The position numbers were made by a program, and so were the translations under genes. Positions 34,288 through 43,054 of a stretch of DNA of 64,000 bases are shown one piece after another; the stretch's first letter is position 1; every line of letters starts with the position of its first letter. Source of the stretch: Mycobacterium kiyosense (GTDB taxonomy: Bacteria; Actinomycetota; Actinomycetes; Mycobacteriales; Mycobacteriaceae); assembly GCA_021654635.1 (NCBI GenBank), contig AP025179.1, forward strand, positions 5,146,001 to 5,210,000, in the 5' to 3' direction. A model generated the notes under the pieces. That model worked only from the letters and a program-made list of their open reading frames with translations, searched no databases and was not told where the DNA came from.

Positions 34288-36543
34288 TCACTTTGGCTTG
34301 GGCAGTAAATTTGAGATAAGTTTGGGAACATAATTGGCTACTGCATCCTCAGCGGCTCTAATTGCCTCTGCCGGATGATGAACCGTGTAGTCCACTGTAT
34401 TGGTGAACGTCTGAACGGTGAAGTTGCCGTTCTGGACGTTTTGAGCCACCAGGTTGGCCACATCACCGGTCTGCTGGATAGCCACGCCTGTTAGGTATCC
34501 GACTGCGGAATGATCCGCGACGTTTTTGACAACGCCGCCCAGGACATCAGTAAGGCCGTGGGTGGCTGCGACAATTTTGTCTGCCGGGCTGAGCGAGGGA
34601 TCAAATGCGATGCCGAGGCTGTTTATCAGGGACTGAACATCTCCGCTATAGGGCGAAAGAATGTTGGTAAGTAGTGACAGCCGCGTCCCAATTTGGGATT
34701 CGAGAAAGTGTCGTCCGTCTACGAATAGTTGTTCGGTTAAGGTCAAGATATTAGGCGGTGTCGGGCTGGGATTGGTCGTGGGTGGCGGGGTAGTGCCGCC
34801 AGTGCCACCCGTAGAAGAATTCGATGAAACCACTGCTGGATCGATCACAGCGATGTGGTTAGTGCCTAAGCCCTCGCTGAGATAAATCAACCCGTTTGGC
34901 ATTGTTACTCCGAGGTGTGGACCGCCGCCACCTGCCAAACCGGTTTGCCCCCAGTCGACAGGGATGGGGCTTGCAAGAGCATTAGTGGCAGTATCCAGCA
35001 CATTGATGCCGCCAGGGCCGGGTATGAAGACATAGTGTCCGTCTGAGCTGACGGTCGTCCCCCAACGGCTCACGCTCGCGAAGTTCCCGTCACCGATAGT
35101 GATAGGAGTTCCAGCACTATTAGTTGCGGTGTCGAACACAGTGACGGTGCCGAGATTCGGGTCTGGCACATAGATGTAGTGCCCGTCCGGGCTGATGGTC
35201 AGCGTCGCAAACCCGTTGTAGGCATTAGAGATAGGTGCTGGGGTACCGACGACGGCGTTGGTCGCGGTATCGATAGTGGTTATACCGAAGGCCGAACTAG
35301 CGGTCTCAACGTAGACATGTGCTCCGTCAGGGCTCATCGCCAAATAACTTGGCTCGGTGTAGCCCGGACCCAGCCCTATCCCGGACGCCGTATCAGTCGC
35401 GGTATTGATCACCGTAAGTTCACCGTAGTTTCGCGTACTTACGTAGAGGCTTTTGCCGTCGGGCGTCATCACCATGTCAAAGGGTGAATTAGCGAGAATC
35501 GGATTCGGTGCGAACGTATTGGTGGCGGTATTCAGCACTAGGACATTGTTATTTGTGTCTTCCATCAGGTAAAGATGATTACCATCGGGCGTGATCGCCA
35601 TCACCGGATCGACTGTATAATTTGTCATTGCCGGCGACCCGACCGCATTGGTCGCGGTGTTGATGCTTACGACTCCTGTTGGCTGATAACCAGGTGAGTC
35701 GCTGATGACCGCGCCGGAGACGTAAACATGGCTGCCATCCGGGGACACGATGATTTCCCTCGGATTAATCCCGACAGGGAGAGTGGCAGTGACGGCTTTC
35801 GTTGTCGTGTCGATTACCGAAACGGTGCCAGCGTCATAATTGGCGACGTACACGTAACGCCCGTTCGGACTGGCGACGATCCCTTCAGTTGCCCCGTCGA
35901 CAGGGACGGTGGCTACCACGGGGTTCTGGGTCGCTGACGTCGTGGAAGAGCCGGCAGCAGCACCACCCGTGCCCGAACCGGCAGCGGCTGATCCACCGGT
36001 CGATCCCGTGCCCGAAGTCGTGCCCGATTGACCGGTCGTAGCAGAAGCGAGGGTCGGTGTTTGGCCCGTCGACGTCGAGGTCTGGGTGCCGGAGTTGGTG
36101 CTATTGGTATCGCTGCCATTGACCGCCGCGCTTGCTTGTGCAGCTTGCGGCTTGGCCGCACCAGTTGGTCCGGTCTTAATCAATGGATGGCCAAGTAGGA
36201 GTTCGGCGGGCGTGTTGATAGCGCTGATCAAATTCTGCGTCACCGCGTCGACCAGGGAAGCATTGGACGCCTCCGCTGCGGCGTAGACGCCTGCCGAACT
36301 ATGGAGGACTTGCGCGAAGTCACTTTGCAGCGCAGCTACCTGCTGACTGAGGAATTGGTACTGCTGGCCGTGTCCGGCAAACAGCGATGCGATGGCCGCG
36401 GAGACCTCATCCTGCGCCGCCGCTGCGATTTCCGTCGTGGGAATAGCTGCCAGCGCCCGGGCCTGATTGACCGCCGTGCCGATGTCGGCGACTTGGGACG
36501 CTGAGATGCCCACTACTGCCGGTACGACACCAACGAACGACAT
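34288..36543 (-). CDS. PE-family protein with YVTN beta-propeller and C-terminal helical domain
   Basis: 751 residues. Residues 1-100 are a PE domain (MSFVGVVPAVV...; HGQQYQFLSQQ; the YAAAE motif near residue 87 is the YxxxD/E type-VII secretion signal). A Ser/Thr/Gly linker (about 125-205) leads to about seven propeller blades (about 210-600), each with a 'SPDGxxxYV' strand and 'TATNxVxxTxI' turns. A Gly/Pro/Thr linker (GGTTPPPTTNPSPTPP) and a helical tail follow. By PE domain it should be exported by an ESX system, most likely ESX-5. Propeller ligand unknown. Codon and base composition are less G+C-rich than in core genes. Confidence 0.82.
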   Translation of the reverse strand: MSFVGVVPAVVGISASQVADIGTAVNQARALAAIPTTEIAAAAQDEVSAAIASLFAGHGQQYQFLSQQVAALQSDFAQVLHSSAGVYAAAEASNASLVDAVTQNLISAINTPAELLLGHPLIKTGPTGAAKPQAAQASAAVNGSDTNSTNSGTQTSTSTGQTPTLASATTGQSGTTSGTGSTGGSAAAGSGTGGAAAGSSTTSATQNPVVATVPVDGATEGIVASPNGRYVYVANYDAGTVSVIDTTTKAVTATLPVGINPREIIVSPDGSHVYVSGAVISDSPGYQPTGVVSINTATNAVGSPAMTNYTVDPVMAITPDGNHLYLMEDTNNNVLVLNTATNTFAPNPILANSPFDMVMTPDGKSLYVSTRNYGELTVINTATDTASGIGLGPGYTEPSYLAMSPDGAHVYVETASSAFGITTIDTATNAVVGTPAPISNAYNGFATLTISPDGHYIYVPDPNLGTVTVFDTATNSAGTPITIGDGNFASVSRWGTTVSSDGHYVFIPGPGGINVLDTATNALASPIPVDWGQTGLAGGGGPHLGVTMPNGLIYLSEGLGTNHIAVIDPAVVSSNSSTGGTGGTTPPPTTNPSPTPPNILTLTEQLFVDGRHFLESQIGTRLSLLTNILSPYSGDVQSLINSLGIAFDPSLSPADKIVAATHGLTDVLGGVVKNVADHSAVGYLTGVAIQQTGDVANLVAQNVQNGNFTVQTFTNTVDYTVHHPAEAIRAAEDAVANYVPKLISNLLPKPK

Positions 36544-37018
36544 CCGCAGACCCCCGACTTGTTTGAAATTTGTAAGGGGGAGCGCTGCTCCCCAGCCTTG
36601 CGTACCGTACGACGTCGACGGCGAGATTGCTTGAGTTTGGTCAGAAGTGTCTTTGAATGTTTGCCAGCTTCACGAAGTTCCCTGACTAGAACTCCCACTC
36701 AGGATCAGATGGACGCGGTTGGTCCGCGTCCGTTCTTCCAGTACGCGCCGTTCTCAGCTATCTGGTTTCCAAGGAGCCCTCCCTCACGCGTAGCCTCGCT
36801 AGCTTCTCCGTTGCCTCTTCTGATGCCATGCCGCTGACCCCCTGTTCAACAACTCCACAGTTATCGGCGGCACCACCCACGTCTCTGAGCTACGAACTGT
36901 GCGCAGCCGCAGTGATCGAGGCCCTGCGATCGCACCCGACGCACTTGCCGACGACACCCTCAACCCTTGACGGACTGCCCAAGCCGGTAGGTCTCAGGGA
37001 TCAGCATCACGACGGGTC
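36544..37018. other. 475-bp gap with a hairpin at the PE-propeller leader
   Basis: No convincing gene. At 36577-36593 a perfect 7-bp inverted repeat GGGGAGC-GCT-GCTCCCC stands about 35 bases before the start of the PE-propeller gene (minus strand). It may be an attenuator or operator. The remainder has mixed composition with no coding bias. Confidence 0.4.
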
Positions 37019-37147
37019 TCACCCGTCGACGCCCACACCCACGCTCATCGTCACCACGCCGTGCAGCACAGCGTACAGCAGCCACAGAGCTATCACGGTG
37101 GCGGCGATCAAGCCGCTCAGCCAGGGGAACCTGCGTGCGTCGTTCAT
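37019..37147 (-). CDS. Small single-pass membrane protein
   Basis: 42 residues: MNDARRFPWLSG then a hydrophobic helix IAATVIALWLLYAVLHGVV and a short tail. ATG 37147. It begins 20 bases after the stop of the preceding minus-strand frame. Small membrane proteins of this kind are common in mycobacterial integrative elements. Function unknown. Confidence 0.45.
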   Translation of the reverse strand: MNDARRFPWLSGLIAATVIALWLLYAVLHGVVTMSVGVGVDG

Positions 37148-37166
37148 CGTATTCCGTTGCGTCGCA

Positions 37167-37553
37167 CTACACATCGGTCCGAGCACACCACCATTGGGCG
37201 CGCCCTCCCGCGCGGGTGTCGGCGCTGCACCTCGAACGCCACGGTCGAGGCGGGTGCACGGGGAGGCGCGCGATCCTCGACGCGTCGGCGAAGTCTGACT
37301 CACCGTGAGCCACGTCGACCGGCGTGCGCTGCACCGCCGCGCGGTGCACATCGCGGATGCTGATGGCGCGCTGCGTTCCGGTGCGGTACCAGCTGCAACA
37401 CCACGGCGTAACGCCGCCGTGGGTTGGGCAGCCCTGCCGATACCGCGCCGCAGCGGCCAGCAACGACAACGGCGCGCTGGCGACGAGCGCTAGTCTAGGG
37501 CGGCAGTGCGATTCGCGTCGTTGCGCCATGCTTTGGTGACATGTTCGCCGCAA
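37167..37553 (-). CDS. Hypothetical island protein
   Basis: 128-codon frame. A hydrophobic stretch LALVASAPLSLLAAAARY is followed by a Cys/Trp-rich region (CPTHGGVTPWCCSWYRTGTQ). The start is uncertain; ATG about 10 codons downstream is as likely. Listed because it continues the minus-strand run of short genes with correct spacing; it could be a chance frame. Confidence 0.3.
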   Translation of the reverse strand: MRRTCHQSMAQRRESHCRPRLALVASAPLSLLAAAARYRQGCPTHGGVTPWCCSWYRTGTQRAISIRDVHRAAVQRTPVDVAHGESDFADASRIARLPVHPPRPWRSRCSADTRAGGRAQWWCARTDV

Positions 37554-37593
37554 TCGCTGAGGACAAACGTTAAATCGTCAATCTCGTTATCAG

Positions 37594-37848
37594 TCACCGT
37601 GTTACGGGGATTGCGGCCGGATTGCCGTCAGCGTCGTCGACCTCGATGACCACTGCCGGGCGGCCATCGAACCCTTCCGGAGCGAACCTCAGTCTGCGGT
37701 TGCCTACAGAGCTCATCGTCTGTCCGTGCGGGCAGATGAGCGCTGCGGCTGGTTGTTCGGTGTCAAGCAGCCACCGCAGTCCGATCAGCAGCAGTGGCAG
37801 ATGAGCCGTAGCCTCCACAGGCGCGCCGGTGTGCGGTGGGGAGGTCAT
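37594..37848 (-). CDS. Hypothetical island protein
   Basis: 84 residues (MTSPPHTGAPVEATAHLPLLLIGLRWLLD...), starting in an ATGA overlap with the stop of the upstream gene. Contains ICPHGQTMSS and a central short hydrophobic stretch. No family recognised. The overlap supports that it is translated. Confidence 0.45.
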   Translation of the reverse strand: MTSPPHTGAPVEATAHLPLLLIGLRWLLDTEQPAAALICPHGQTMSSVGNRRLRFAPEGFDGRPAVVIEVDDADGNPAAIPVTR

Positions 37849-38198
37849 GGTTGCCGCCGATAGGCCGCAGTGAATATCTCGGGCTTGCAGGGCCACGCCG
37901 CGCCGCCCGAAAGCAGCACGACGTAGTCGCCCAGATCTGCGCGCACGTCACCGACCGGTGTCGGAATCAGAAGATAGCCCGGCTTTTCGGCGCCGGTGAT
38001 CGGATTGACCCCGGCCGGAAAACAGCATCGGTCAGCAAGTCCCAGCCATGCGACGATGGACGCCGCGGACGCAGAGGTCAGTTGGAGCGCTTCGGCTTCG
38101 ACGGTCGCGATGTAGTTGTCTGGCTTGATGGTGTCTGCCTCAGCGTCCAGGCCCACGCCAGTGCAAACGTCGGCCGGCGTCCCTGTTTTATCGTCCAC
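37845..38198 (-). CDS. Phage/ICE-like conserved protein with 'GDVRADLGDYVVL ... CKPEIF' pattern
   Basis: 117 residues from GTG 38198, which has a GGGAGGG ribosome site 7 bases upstream. The ending, YLLIPTPVGDVRADLGDYVV followed by CKPEIFTAAY, matches a pattern seen in many phage and integrative-element proteins of unknown function ('GDW/Y..G..GE.Y.CKPDIF..TY'). It points to a mobile origin for this gene run. Overlaps its upstream neighbour by 11 bases. Confidence 0.55.
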   Translation of the reverse strand: MDDKTGTPADVCTGVGLDAEADTIKPDNYIATVEAEALQLTSASAASIVAWLGLADRCCFPAGVNPITGAEKPGYLLIPTPVGDVRADLGDYVVLLSGGAAWPCKPEIFTAAYRRQP

Positions 38199-38445
38199 GA
38201 CATCCCTCCCTGTTGATCGAAATCCCTGCCTCGACAACACAGCTGGGCACACCGGCCGGCGCAAAGACCAGACCCGAGGGCATCGGCCACGTCGTCAGTT
38301 TGTTCTCACCCGCGGCGATGCAGCTGAACACCAGCGTCAACACCACGACCACCAGGGCGTCGACTGCGGCGATCCACATGGCCTCTCCCGCAACAGCGGT
38401 GGGTGTGGCCGTCCTACGCTCACCGGCGCGGGTGCGGGTGCTCAT
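38188..38445 (-). CDS. Small membrane protein of the island operon
   Basis: 85 residues with one transmembrane segment (VDALVVVVLTLVFSCIA at about residues 28-44) and a Cys-containing C-terminus. Start overlaps the stop of the upstream frame (ATGA). ATG at 38379 is an alternative start. Function unknown. Confidence 0.45.
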   Translation of the reverse strand: MSTRTRAGERRTATPTAVAGEAMWIAAVDALVVVVLTLVFSCIAAGENKLTTWPMPSGLVFAPAGVPSCVVEAGISINREGCRGR

Positions 38446-38681
38446 TGCCGTTGTCCCCGCTCTGCTGGTGGCCGGGCGTTGTGCGTCAGCTCCCAGTGCG
38501 CCAACCGGCCCGGCTGGTCATGGACGCGGCGTACTGCGCCTTGGCGTTGCAGGATCAGTAGCGCCCGGTAGACCTCTTCGGCGACCACGGGCCGCACGCG
38601 GTCGCCGGCTCTATTGCTCAGCGCGATACGCGCCGCGCTGGTCGTCGTGGGCTCGTGAGTCCTCAAGCAGCAGATCATCAC
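38442..38681 (-). CDS. Short winged-helix-like hypothetical protein
   Basis: 79 residues; the middle part VVAEEVYRALLILQRQGAVRRV followed by HWELT looks like a winged-helix 'helix-helix-strand' segment. A 40-codon frame starting at ATG 38733 (MASKRGRMLTEGEKQQLGDD) overlaps its start in another frame and may be the true N-terminus separated by a frameshift. First visible gene of the minus-strand run; the IS30 remnant lies just upstream and may have removed its promoter. Confidence 0.4.
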   Translation of the reverse strand: MMICCLRTHEPTTTSAARIALSNRAGDRVRPVVAEEVYRALLILQRQGAVRRVHDQPGRLAHWELTHNARPPAERGQRQ

Positions 38682-38777
38682 CGAGCTGTTGTTTCTCCCC
38701 CTCGGTGAGCATGCGGCCCCTCTTCGAGGCCATGGGTGTGGTCACCTGACTTGGCCCCACTTTGGTCGGGCGGATTC

Positions 38778-39795
38778 CAGTGAACGTCGCAACACCGAGG
38801 CTATTCGGAGGTTGCGGTGGCAGCAGAGCGGAAGACCCGGCCGCGTGGACGCCCAAGTGGCGGAATGCTGGTGGAGGAGTAGCAGTGGTTCGGTCGGCTG
38901 ATCGCGCAAGGGTTGGGTAACTCCGAGGCCTGCCGGATTGTCGGAATCGACCGCAGAACAGGGACACGCTGGCGTTATGGGCGCACGATGCGCAATGCTG
39001 TCAGCGGTCGGTGCACTATCCACCGGTGAGGCTCACCGCTCCCAAGCCCCGGCATCCGCGGTATCTTTCGTTGGCTGAGAGGTCGACGATTGCTGATCTA
39101 AACCGCGCGGGAGTCGGTGTGCGCGCTATCGCCGAGGAGGTGGGCAGGGCGGCCTCGACTGTGTCTCGGGAGCTGCGCCGTAACGCTGACGATCGGGGCC
39201 GCTACTTGCCCGCAACGGCGGAGCGAATTGCGCTCGAGCGGCAGTCCCGGCGGTCGCGGACACGCCGTGTAGCACATGACGATCAGCTCCATGGTGTCGT
39301 CGCAGATCTGTTGGGCAAGCGGTGGAGTCCCGAACAGATTGCTCATGAGTTGCCGGTGCGCTTCCCCGACCAGCCCGAGCGTCATCTGTGTACTGAGTCG
39401 ATCTAGCAGGCGATCTATGACCCGCGAACCGATTTAACCCGTCCGGCCAAATGGCGGCGCCGGCGACGCCGGGTTCAGGGTCTAGAAAGGCGTGGTTGGC
39501 TCACCGGTATGACGATGATCGCTGATCGGCCCGTCGAGGTTACCGACCGGGTCGAGGTTGGGCACTGGGAGGGTGATTGCATCATGGGCGTTGGAAATCG
39601 TTCGGCGATCGGCACTTTGGTCGAACGGGTAACTCGCTTTGTGATCCTCGTCCATGTTCCCACCGGGCGGCCGACCGCAGCGGCGATGGCTAACGGCATC
39701 GTCGATGCTCTGGGTGCTCCTGCACCGCAACTGCGTCGGACCCTGACCTGGGATCAGGGCAAAGAGCTTGCGTTGCATCAACAGACCACTGGCGG
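38778..39795 (+). mobile_element. IS30-family insertion sequence remnant
   Basis: Transposase pieces in order: an N-terminal part (GTG 38817) with an in-frame TAG at about 38880, then YPPVRLTAPKPRHPRYLSL with helix-turn-helix ADLNRAGVGVRAIAEEVG in a second frame from about 39000, an in-frame TAG at 39404-39406 where SIYQAIYD would be expected, then the DDE catalytic core start (GHWEGDCIMGVGNRSAIGTLVERVTRF) and TWDQGKELA. The C-terminal third with the last catalytic Glu is gone. The ends are approximate: ccagtgaacgtcgcaacac near 38778 resembles, inverted, gttgcatcaacagaccactgg near 39775. With two stops, a frameshift and a deletion it must be inactive. Confidence 0.72.
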
Positions 39796-40067
39796 CGGGT
39801 GGAGGTTCGAGATGTAGCTTGGCTGGCCGGCTTCGAGGGCTCCCACGTCCACCGCTCCGCGCTTAAGGGCCTCGTGCTGAGCACGAGTCAGCTGCGCCAC
39901 GTCGCCGAGCAAACCTCATAAGTTGGAATCGCCGGTTCGAGAAAGCGCGGGGTAGTCACGGCAGGGGGTGGCCAAATACAATGCGCGAAGACCCCGACCG
40001 AAATCCGGTGCGCTGGACTGCTTTGTCGCCTTCGGCGTGCCAAATCGCAGGCCATGGAGGTAGACAC
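39796..40067. other. Gap between the IS30 remnant and PE_PGRS
   Basis: The first part can be read as an orphan C-terminal peptide ([20 protein letters not shown]...) without start, possibly the tail of an interrupted gene. From 39925 on there is only the PE_PGRS leader, ending in a GGAGG ribosome site at 40056-40060. Confidence 0.35.
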
Positions 40068-41534
40068 GTGTCTTCCGTGATCGCCACGCCAGAGCTATTC
40101 TCTGTCGCCGCAGCGGATCTGGGAAACATCGGCTCGGCGGTCAGCCAAGCAAACGCGGCCGCCTCGGCCCAGACAACCACCCTACTGGCCGCCGGTGCGG
40201 ACGACGTCTCGGGGGCCATCGCCGAGGTCTTCGCCGCGTACGGGCAGGCATACCAAGCACTCAGCAAACAAGCGGCAGCATTCCACAACGAATTCGTCCG
40301 ACTCATCAACGCGGGCGCCAGCGCATATGCCGGTGTCGAAGCGGCCAACAGCAACCCGCTGCAGATCATCGCGCAAGACCTGCTCGGCGTCATCAACGCG
40401 CCCACCGAGGCGCTCCTGGGACGCCCGCTGATCGGCAACGGCGCCAACGGAGCACCGGGCACCGGAGCCGACGGCGCGCCCGGCGGCATCCTGATCGGCA
40501 ATGGCGGCAACGGCGGATCCGGTGGCGGGGCCGACCTCAACGGCGGCAACGGCGGGGCCGCAGGCCTGTTCGGCAATGGCGGATCCGGCGGCAACGGCGC
40601 GGGCGGTGCGATCTCCGGCGTGGGCGGAAAGGGTGGCGCGGGTGGCCTGATCTTCGGCACTGGTGGCGCCGGCGGGGCCGGGGGGCTCTCAACAGATTTC
40701 AACCATAAAGGCGGGAATGGCGGCAACGGCGGGTCCGCCGGGCTGTTCGGCATGGGCGGCGCGGGCGGCGCGGGCGGTTACGGCGACGTGGCCCCCCCGA
40801 ACGGCACAACCGGCGGACATGGCGGTAGTGGGGGCAACGGCGGGCTACTCTTCGGGACCGGCGGCGCCGGCGGGAGCGGCGGTGTCGGCGCGGCTACCGG
40901 GACCTTTGTCAACTCCGGCGGTGGCGGCGGCAATGGCGGCAACGCCGGGCTGTTCGGTTTCGGCGGTTCCGGCGGCGTCGGCGGCAGTGGCTCCGAAGGC
41001 GGCTGGGGCGGCAACGGCGGCATCGGCGGCACGCTCGTAGGCGTCGGCGGTGCCGGAGGAGGCGGCGGCACTGGGGTCTCGGACGGCGGCGGATGGGGCG
41101 GAAAGGGCGGCGCCGGTGGCGGGTTCCTCTATGGAGTCGGCGGCGCGGGAGGCGTCGGCGGGTTAGGCTACGCCGCAGGCGGTGCAGGCGGTGCTGGGGG
41201 GGCCGGCGGCACGCTGGCGGGTGACGGCGGCGACGGCGGTGCCGCCGGGTATGGGCGCGACGTTGGCCTCTACGGCGGAAACGGCGGAAACGGCGGCCTG
41301 CTCATCGGTTCCGGCGGCAACGGGGGTGCCGGCGGCGACTCGTCAGCTGGTAACAGCCCGTCCTCTTCCCATGGCGGCAATGGCGGCAACGCCGGGCTGT
41401 TGGGCATCGGCGGCAACGGCGGCAACGGCGGCGTCGTCCCTGGGCATCCCGAACGCGGCGGCGCAGGCGGGGTCGGCGGCGCCGGCGGGACGTTGTTCGG
41501 GGCGAACGGGCTCCCCGGGTTATCGACCGCATAG
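40068..41534 (+). CDS. PE_PGRS family protein
   Basis: 488 residues. PE domain (about 1-95) starts [19 protein letters not shown] and ends with [11 protein letters not shown] (YxxxE secretion signal). The linker [21 protein letters not shown] marks the change to about 330 residues of Gly-Gly-Ala/Asn PGRS repeats such as GGNGGSGG, typical of cell-surface, ESX-5-exported PE_PGRS proteins. The GTG at 40068 has a GGAGG ribosome site 7 bases upstream. Contains no extra C-terminal domain. The repeats make this part prone to assembly and recombination errors. Confidence 0.9.
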   Translation: MSSVIATPELFSVAAADLGNIGSAVSQANAAASAQTTTLLAAGADDVSGAIAEVFAAYGQAYQALSKQAAAFHNEFVRLINAGASAYAGVEAANSNPLQIIAQDLLGVINAPTEALLGRPLIGNGANGAPGTGADGAPGGILIGNGGNGGSGGGADLNGGNGGAAGLFGNGGSGGNGAGGAISGVGGKGGAGGLIFGTGGAGGAGGLSTDFNHKGGNGGNGGSAGLFGMGGAGGAGGYGDVAPPNGTTGGHGGSGGNGGLLFGTGGAGGSGGVGAATGTFVNSGGGGGNGGNAGLFGFGGSGGVGGSGSEGGWGGNGGIGGTLVGVGGAGGGGGTGVSDGGGWGGKGGAGGGFLYGVGGAGGVGGLGYAAGGAGGAGGAGGTLAGDGGDGGAAGYGRDVGLYGGNGGNGGLLIGSGGNGGAGGDSSAGNSPSSSHGGNGGNAGLLGIGGNGGNGGVVPGHPERGGAGGVGGAGGTLFGANGLPGLSTA

Positions 41535-41730
41535 CGCAGACCGTTGTGCACGCGCACGCTGGCCGAATGCCGAACGCCCGATGAAATTGCCGGCACGGCA
41601 CGATCTACACCGCCGATGCTGAGCGCGTCTTCGATCAGGCACCTCGAACGTCCACCGGTACTTCACCGGTATTTTTGGTCTCCCGGCACGCCGCCGACCG
41701 CCCCGTAACCCTTCTACCTGCTCAAACTCT

Positions 41731-41753
41731 GTGCCCCCAGTCGGACTCGAACC
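41731..41753. repeat. Right att-like copy inside the tRNA-Leu gene
   Basis: GTGCC plus the 18-base core CCCAGTCGGACTCGAACC; differs from the left copy at one base. It covers the discriminator base, 3' acceptor strand, 3' T-stem and T-loop of the tRNA gene, so integration would leave the tRNA intact. Confidence 0.7.
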
Positions 41754-41805
41754 GACACTTGGCGGATTTTAAGTCCGCTGCCTCTGCCAATTGGGCTATG
41801 GGGGC
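41732..41805 (-). tRNA. leuX: tRNA-Leu (anticodon TAA)
   Basis: 74-nt cloverleaf on the minus strand. Acceptor stem GCCCCCA pairs with TGGGGGC; D-arm region follows AGCCCAATTGGCAGAGGC; anticodon stem GCGGA/TCCGC encloses loop CTTAAAA with anticodon TAA; short variable loop CAAGT; T-arm GTCGG-TTCGAGT-CCGAC. A 5-nt variable loop is unusual for leucine tRNAs in general, but mycobacterial leuX is recalled as 74 nt long. Its 3' end is the proposed integration site. Confidence 0.93.
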
Positions 41806-41953
41806 CCGCACACCATGACGTTAGTGCGCGCGGCGTGCGGAGCAGCTGCGGGTGCCGCAGCTTGGCGTCCGCAGCAAGGGCATTGCGTATCCGAGGGCCG
41901 ATCGCACCGTGTATTGAATACGCAACGGACCCTGTCGCCGAGGAGACTCACCG

Positions 41954-43054
41954 ATGCGCATTCTCATCGTCGGCGCCGGCGTCGCGGGCCTGAGCAGTGC
42001 GGTCAACCTCGGTGCCGACGGCCATGACGTCACCATCGTCGAACGCGCGGAGCACTCGGGGGTCAACGCCCCGCCGATCGACGTTCGTGGGGACTCGATC
42101 GCCGTCGCCGACAAGATGGGCCTGCTCGAGCAGATCCACGAACGCAGGATCGACATGACGCAACGGGTCCAATTCGTCGACCGCGACGGCACGGTGGCGG
42201 CGGAACTGCCGGTGGACGAGATCAACGACAGCCCGGATGACATCGAGATCTCCCGCGACGACCTCCTGACCCTCCTGCGCGCCCGCCTGGGGCCGTCGGC
42301 GAAATTGCAGTTCTGCGAATCCATCGCCGAACTCGACGACGGCGCATCCGGCGTCGCCGTCCGGTTCTCCTCGGGCGCGCTCGAACGTTACGACCTCGTC
42401 GTCGGAGCGGACGGAATGCATTCGGCCGTAAGGCAACTCGCGTTCGGACCCGAACGGCAGTTCCTGCACCACCTCGGCTTCTACACCGGGATGGCCGCGC
42501 TGCCCGGGCCTCACCCCAGCGACCGGATAAACCCGATGTACAACTTCCCGGGCCACATCGTCGGCATCATGTCCTACAACGCAAAAGCACTGGCGTTCTT
42601 CATGTTCCGCTCACCTTGGATCGACTACGACTACCACGACCTCGCGGCAAAGAAGCGAATCCTCGCCGACGCCTTCGCCGGTCACGACGAGTGGCGAGTC
42701 GCCGAATTGGTCGACGCCGCCCTGCAAGACCCGGGGCTCTACTTCGACTCGGAGAGTCAGATCAAGATGCCGGGCTGGCACAGCGGTCGCGTCGTCCTCG
42801 TCGGCGATGCCGCACATTGCGCCTCGACCCTCTCCGGCCGCGGCACCAGCCTGGCCCTGACCGGCGCCTGGTTCCTCGCGCAAGCCCTGCGCGAACATCC
42901 CGGCGACCTCAGCCGGGCGTGGGAGCAATACGAACGCGATCAGCGGCCGCGCGCCGTCCGCGGTCAAGCTACGGCGGCGCCGGGAGGCGAGCTCCTGGCC
43001 CCCGCCACCCAGGAAGCCATCGACGCACGCAACCGCGCCCTGACCCACGGCTGA
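41954..43054 (+). CDS. FAD-dependent monooxygenase (PHBH/UbiH fold)
   Basis: 366 residues. FAD-binding GAGVAGLSSAVNL with the ribose-binding Glu in TIVERAEHSG at the N-terminus, the DG motif in LVVGADGMHSAVR (about 152-164) and the second FAD motif GRVVLVGDAAHCAS (about 275-288). Group A flavin monooxygenases hydroxylate or epoxidise aromatic/small hydrophobic molecules, such as antibiotics in some members. Substrate unknown. It stands alone just right of the tRNA-Leu gene. Confidence 0.88.
   Translation: MRILIVGAGVAGLSSAVNLGADGHDVTIVERAEHSGVNAPPIDVRGDSIAVADKMGLLEQIHERRIDMTQRVQFVDRDGTVAAELPVDEINDSPDDIEISRDDLLTLLRARLGPSAKLQFCESIAELDDGASGVAVRFSSGALERYDLVVGADGMHSAVRQLAFGPERQFLHHLGFYTGMAALPGPHPSDRINPMYNFPGHIVGIMSYNAKALAFFMFRSPWIDYDYHDLAAKKRILADAFAGHDEWRVAELVDAALQDPGLYFDSESQIKMPGWHSGRVVLVGDAAHCASTLSGRGTSLALTGAWFLAQALREHPGDLSRAWEQYERDQRPRAVRGQATAAPGGELLAPATQEAIDARNRALTHG

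Larger units (their letters stand above)
32766..41753. mobile_element. Candidate genomic island integrated at tRNA-Leu(TAA)
   Basis: About 9.0 kb bounded by two direct copies of the tRNA-Leu 3'-end sequence (32766-32788 and 41731-41753, 22 of 23 bases identical). The intact tRNA gene is at the right edge on the minus strand, so insertion at its 3' end would leave exactly this arrangement. The interior has toxin/immunity remnants, PE genes, small phage-like genes and an IS30 remnant. Parts have lower G+C: I counted 30 G/C in 34321-34380 against 45 in 18061-18120. No integrase was recognised, so the element is probably no longer able to move by itself. M. tuberculosis has integrase fragments (Rv1054-Rv1055) in the same genomic interval, which supports a shared hot spot. 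Confidence 0.65.

Noticed and set aside
36828..37298. 156-codon plus-strand frame
   Set aside because: Low-complexity Pro/Thr/Ser frame, no ribosome site, opposite the small membrane protein gene; probably non-coding.
40430..41530. Repetitive GGCGGCAACGG units that might be taken for a CRISPR array or tandem DNA repeat
   Set aside because: They are the coding repeats of a PE_PGRS protein; units vary and there are no uniform spacers.
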